A stretch of DNA of 18,657 nt from contig JAFDAW010000062.1 in the NCBI GenBank assembly GCA_019313605.1, positions 1 through 18,657 on the forward strand, in the 5' to 3' direction. The translations under genes and the position numbers were made by a program. The notes under the pieces are model-generated. The model was not told the origin of the DNA. It was given only the letters and a program-made list of their open reading frames with translations, and did no database searches. Positions 15,542 through 18,657 of the stretch are shown one piece after another. The stretch is from Deltaproteobacteria bacterium. GTDB lineage: Bacteria; Myxococcota_A; UBA9160; SMWR01. The stretch's first letter is position 1. Every line of letters starts with the position of its first letter.

Positions 15542-15554
15542 CTAGGGCCGGGCG

Positions 15555-17099
15555 CTACGGAGCAGTGCGGCTCAGAGCAGCTCGCTCTGGCTCGCGCCAG
15601 ATGAACGCGCGCAGTGCGAGAGTCCCCGCAAGATAGGCCGCCAACACCACGCTGATGGCATTGAACCCCCAGTCGAAGGCGGATTCCGAAGCGGGCAACT
15701 GGATGACGACGCAGATCGCGATCCAGCTCAGACCGAGCACCCACCACATCCGCTGATCCCTCGCAAAAATGAGGGGCACGAGACTCAGCAACATATAGTC
15801 ATACACCGCAACCTGTAATAGGACAAAGACCCATACGAGCCCGACGAACAACGCCTCTTCGCCGTCTCTGACTCGCCGCAAATAGAGGATCGAAAGTGCG
15901 ACGAGCGCGGCCGCGGCGAGGCGGTACCCAATGGCATTTCGAGAGAACCTCGCAGTCACTTCGGCCCGCCAGTCGATGGGCTTCGAGCTGTTCGACATCG
16001 CCTCCAGATTCGTTTCATCCGAATACATGAAGGGATATTTGAGCCCCAACATGTTGACCGAGTAGGCCTTGCTGTGCTGCAGGGTATTCTTCGTGAAATC
16101 GACCCAGACATTCTGCTCGCCTGGCCCGCGCAGCAACGAAGTACCCACGAGAAGAAGCAATCCCGCCGCGGCAAAACTCAGATAGAAACGCCGCCGCTCG
16201 AGGAGCAGGCGTCGACGCTCGGGACGAAGCAGATCACTGAACAGCAGAGCCGCTGCGAACAGAGCGGGGAAGATGCGCAGGTGGGTAGCCACGGCAAACA
16301 GGAGTCCGGCGGTCACTCCGCGCCCTTTGCGCAGGGCAACGATGCCCAACGCAAGCGAGACGAAGTGCAGATAACGCAGATAGCTTCCGCCCACCGTGAT
16401 GTAGTTGTTCAGCGGATTTGCACCGAATGCGATCACGAAGAGCAGGCCCCACTGTGCTCCGAGCAGATAGGCGATGATTGCGCCCGCTCCGACCACGAGC
16501 AGAAGATCCGACCACGACATGAGCTGCACGAATCGCTCGGTCGAAACGAACGGTTGCCGAAGCAGCGTGCTGTTGATCGCAGTCGTCAACGGTGCACCGT
16601 TGTAACCGTGATCCCGTGACCAATTCGAGTCACGCCGATCGAAGACATCCTCCGGGCGAAACACGCTGACGTCTGCCTTGAAGGCCTGCCAACGGGACGG
16701 TGTGAACCAGGCGACGATCTCATCCTTTCGCTCCACGATGCTTTGCTTTTGAACGAGGCGATAGTCGTCGAGCGAACGCACCCAGACCATCGGTCTGTAG
16801 GCGCGAAAATCGTCTTCGTAATCCGCAATCGTGTGGGCGTCGTAGAGGCCGTGATAGCCGAGTTCGGGGAAGTACTTCGGCCCCATGTAGTAGACGTAGA
16901 AATCCCAGCTATCGCGCCGATCCAATTCTCGTTGATAGCGGAGGTAATTGGTATGCGCGGCCAATGAGAACAGGGCCAAGGCCAGGAGGATCCAGGTCGA
17001 GTGCTTCCGAACGATGCCAAAGCGCGCTTGCAGCCGTAGCCATCCGAGCCACAGGAGGATCACGATGATCACGGCTTGAACGTTATGCGGGGACGGCAT
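15555..17099 (-). CDS. Polytopic membrane glycosyltransferase, GT-C/GT87-like
   Basis: 514-aa integral membrane protein with about ten predicted helices; the first two lie at about 8-24 and 34-53. The first large extracytoplasmic loop follows and begins SWDFYVYYMGPKYF, with Asp66-Phe67 in the position of the conserved acidic residue of GT-C enzymes, then YHGLYDAHT. This layout resembles GT87 (DUF2029) mannosyl/arabinosyltransferases, which use polyprenyl-phosphate sugars on the outer face of the inner membrane. The loop (about 65-190) is longer and more charged than in most GT87 proteins. The ATG at 17099 has no clear Shine-Dalgarno; a TATAGT box lies 13 nt upstream, which could mean a near-leaderless transcript. 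The stop is only 10 nt from the foldback element's CTAG border. The family call is by topology and the DF motif; donor and acceptor are unknown. Confidence 0.7.
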   Translation of the reverse strand: MPSPHNVQAVIIVILLWLGWLRLQARFGIVRKHSTWILLALALFSLAAHTNYLRYQRELDRRDSWDFYVYYMGPKYFPELGYHGLYDAHTIADYEDDFRAYRPMVWVRSLDDYRLVQKQSIVERKDEIVAWFTPSRWQAFKADVSVFRPEDVFDRRDSNWSRDHGYNGAPLTTAINSTLLRQPFVSTERFVQLMSWSDLLLVVGAGAIIAYLLGAQWGLLFVIAFGANPLNNYITVGGSYLRYLHFVSLALGIVALRKGRGVTAGLLFAVATHLRIFPALFAAALLFSDLLRPERRRLLLERRRFYLSFAAAGLLLLVGTSLLRGPGEQNVWVDFTKNTLQHSKAYSVNMLGLKYPFMYSDETNLEAMSNSSKPIDWRAEVTARFSRNAIGYRLAAAALVALSILYLRRVRDGEEALFVGLVWVFVLLQVAVYDYMLLSLVPLIFARDQRMWWVLGLSWIAICVVIQLPASESAFDWGFNAISVVLAAYLAGTLALRAFIWREPERAALSRTAP

Positions 17100-17201
17100 T
17101 CGCGCAGGGCACTATACAGCACACCCAATACCCGTGCATAACGACCTGGTAGCAGACCTGAAAGAGCGGCCTTTGGAGCGCTGAAGGTCTACGCTGAAGC
17201 T

Positions 17202-18657
17202 GTGTGCGAATCCACATCTGGCAGAAAGGGGCTGGTCCGGGGCGGCCCCACCTCCTTATTGCATTGGGTTTCGATTGCCGTACTGGCGCTCGGGACCTCC
17301 GGTTGCGGACAAGAAGACGCCCCACGCGGGGCGGACGATGCCAATGGACAGGTGAACGCCAAGGGCAGTCGACCGAAAAGCGCAGACGCACCCGAGCGCC
17401 CGGGCCGGATCATCCTCTTCAGCATGGACACCGTCCGGGCCGACCGTGTCAGCGGATACGGTACGGCCGCAACGACGCCGTACCTCGAAGAGATCGCCGC
17501 CGAGGGAGTGCGATTCACGGACTTCTACGCCGCCGCCTCCTGTACGCTTCCTGCGACGATGTCGATCTTTACCGGTCTCGATGCGCTCGAACACGGGCTT
17601 TGGAATGAGGCCGCCGTTCTCGCACCCGACGTCCCGACGCTCGCGGAGCTGCTTCGCGAGGCGGGTTATCGAACCCAGGCTTTTCATGAGGGTGGATACG
17701 TCGATGCAGAATTCGGATTCGATCGCGGCTTTGATCAGTATGTCGCCTACCCCCAGCGCAAGGTCGTGCAGGAATCCCTCTGGTCGATTCTGGACTGGAT
17801 GCGTTCGGCGCAGAACGAGTCGTATTTCCTGTTTCTCCACACCTACGCGGCGCACGATCCCTACGGAGGCTTCGATCGCTACCGGCGAGAGCACCCCGAG
17901 CGCGGCCTTCCGACGAGAGAAGAGATCGAGCAGTGGCGTCGGAAATTCCCAAAGCGCGAACCCGGCGCTGCGTCCCATGCATTCACGGCTCCCGCAGAAA
18001 TCCGAAAACTTTGCACGTTGTTCAACCAGCTCGCAGATGAGAATTCCGAACGTCTGGGATGCGGCTACAACTACCTTCCCAGCTGATTTCCGGGCACTCC
18101 CCATTTCGATCTCGATCGCAGCGCACTACTGCGCGGATACGAAGAGCAGATTCGTTCAATCGATCGAGCCATCGGGCAGATTCGCTCTCTACTGCTCGAA
18201 CTCGACCAATGGGACGACACCTTGTTCATCATTACCTCCGATCACGGGGAAGCGTTCTTCGAGCATGGCCTCTATCGGCACGATCAGGTCCCGTTCAACG
18301 AAGTACTCAGGATCCCGCTGATCGTCTCCTATCCGCGCCTACTTCGAGATGGCGGGGTTCGCGAGGTGGCGGCGTGACCTGGCATCTAGATCTATTGCCC
18401 ACAATCCTGTCACTCGCGAACGTATCGGGCCCTGGAAACCTTCGCGGCGTCGACCTCTCACCGCAATTGACCGGAAACAGCCATGGATCCGCCGATCGCA
18501 TCGTCTTTCCAGGAGTGCTGCGCATACCCAACGAGGGGATGGAACCGATCCGCCGGGTCGCCGTGGGAAATCGACTCAAATTGATCGAGGGACACGCCAA
18601 ATTCGGCGACTCCGAGGGACTGCTCTTCGACCTTGGAGAATCACCAGAAGAACGGGA
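17202..18657 (+). pseudogene. Sulfatase-fold lipoprotein gene with in-frame TGA and frameshift (runs off right edge)
   Basis: Alkaline-phosphatase-superfamily hydrolase. From the GTG at 17202 a hydrophobic N-terminus leads to TSGC (Cys35), a plausible but non-ideal lipobox. Metal-binding Asp76 is in LFSMDTVRADR. The nucleophile region is SCTLPATMSIFTG: the residue two before Pro117 is Thr115, and the Arg of CxPxR is Thr119, so formylglycine formation is not expected; Thr-nucleophile relatives include phosphoethanolamine transferases. HTYAAHDPY and, later, SDHGEAFFEHG supply further metal ligands. The frame stops at TGA (18084-18086, LPS-stop-FPGTP), yet the same frame carries on with clear homology to REVAA near 18370. 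There a one-base shift is needed to continue as VTWHLDLLPTILSLANVSG to the window end. Two independent lesions indicate a pseudogene. The start codon is uncertain. Confidence 0.8.

Noticed and set aside
18084..18086. TGA in the sulfatase-like gene as a selenocysteine codon
   Set aside because: No convincing SECIS-like hairpin follows, the position is not catalytic in the family, and a frameshift 290 nt later points to decay.
1..18657. tRNA, rRNA and CRISPR arrays
   Set aside because: No TTCGA-type T-loop with fitting stems, no rRNA-like sequence and no regularly spaced repeats were seen.

Overview
The window reads as chromosomal DNA of a high-GC, Gram-negative-type bacterium. The genes are ordinary housekeeping and metabolic genes with GC-rich codon use, Shine-Dalgarno sites of the AGGAGG type and frequent GTG/TTG starts. 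A lipoprotein-like signal, a secreted serine hydrolase and a cyclase with a predicted periplasmic sensor suggest two membranes. The gene mix would fit a deltaproteobacterial-type lineage (Myxococcota, Desulfobacterota and relatives), but nothing here fixes the taxon. I see no phage, plasmid, CRISPR, tRNA or rRNA genes.

Layout from left to right. (1) Positions 1-3135, minus strand: a secreted class-C beta-lactamase-like serine hydrolase (open at the left edge), the molybdenum-cofactor enzyme MoaA (GTG start) and a DUF1232 protein. A strong hairpin lies between the last two. (2) A 327-nt gap without a gene, then a 67-aa cold shock protein with a TTG start, a plausible promoter and a long leader. 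(3) Positions 3872-5766, minus strand: the remains of a large three-domain protein (APH-type kinase, M23 peptidase fold, class III aminotransferase). The aminotransferase part is cut off by a TAG stop and almost wholly deleted. (4) A glyoxylate-reductase-like D-2-hydroxyacid dehydrogenase, transcribed divergently from it. (5) Positions 6984-11097, minus strand: a probable four-gene operon of class II aldolase, four-helix membrane protein with an HxH motif, class III nucleotide cyclase with a periplasmic sensor, and HAD hydrolase. (6) htpG (Hsp90) on the plus strand. (7) A small membrane-anchored protein of unknown function, then an NCS1-type purine/cytosine permease gene broken near its 3' end. 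(8) A 202-bp foldback element with terminal inverted repeats and CTAG at both ends, sitting between convergent genes. (9) A multi-spanning GT87-like membrane glycosyltransferase. (10) A sulfatase-fold lipoprotein gene with an in-frame TGA and a later frameshift, running off the right edge.

The most striking feature is gene decay. Three of the sixteen protein-coding loci (fusion protein, permease, sulfatase-like) are visibly disrupted, while their neighbours, including moaA, htpG, csp and the dehydrogenase, look fully intact. One lesion is a loss of some 350 codons, which base-calling error cannot explain. The most interesting working gene is the cyclase: it keeps the metal and transition-state residues but has Glu and Ala where adenylate cyclases use Lys and Asp/Thr to select the base. 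I did not find a clearly new multi-gene system.
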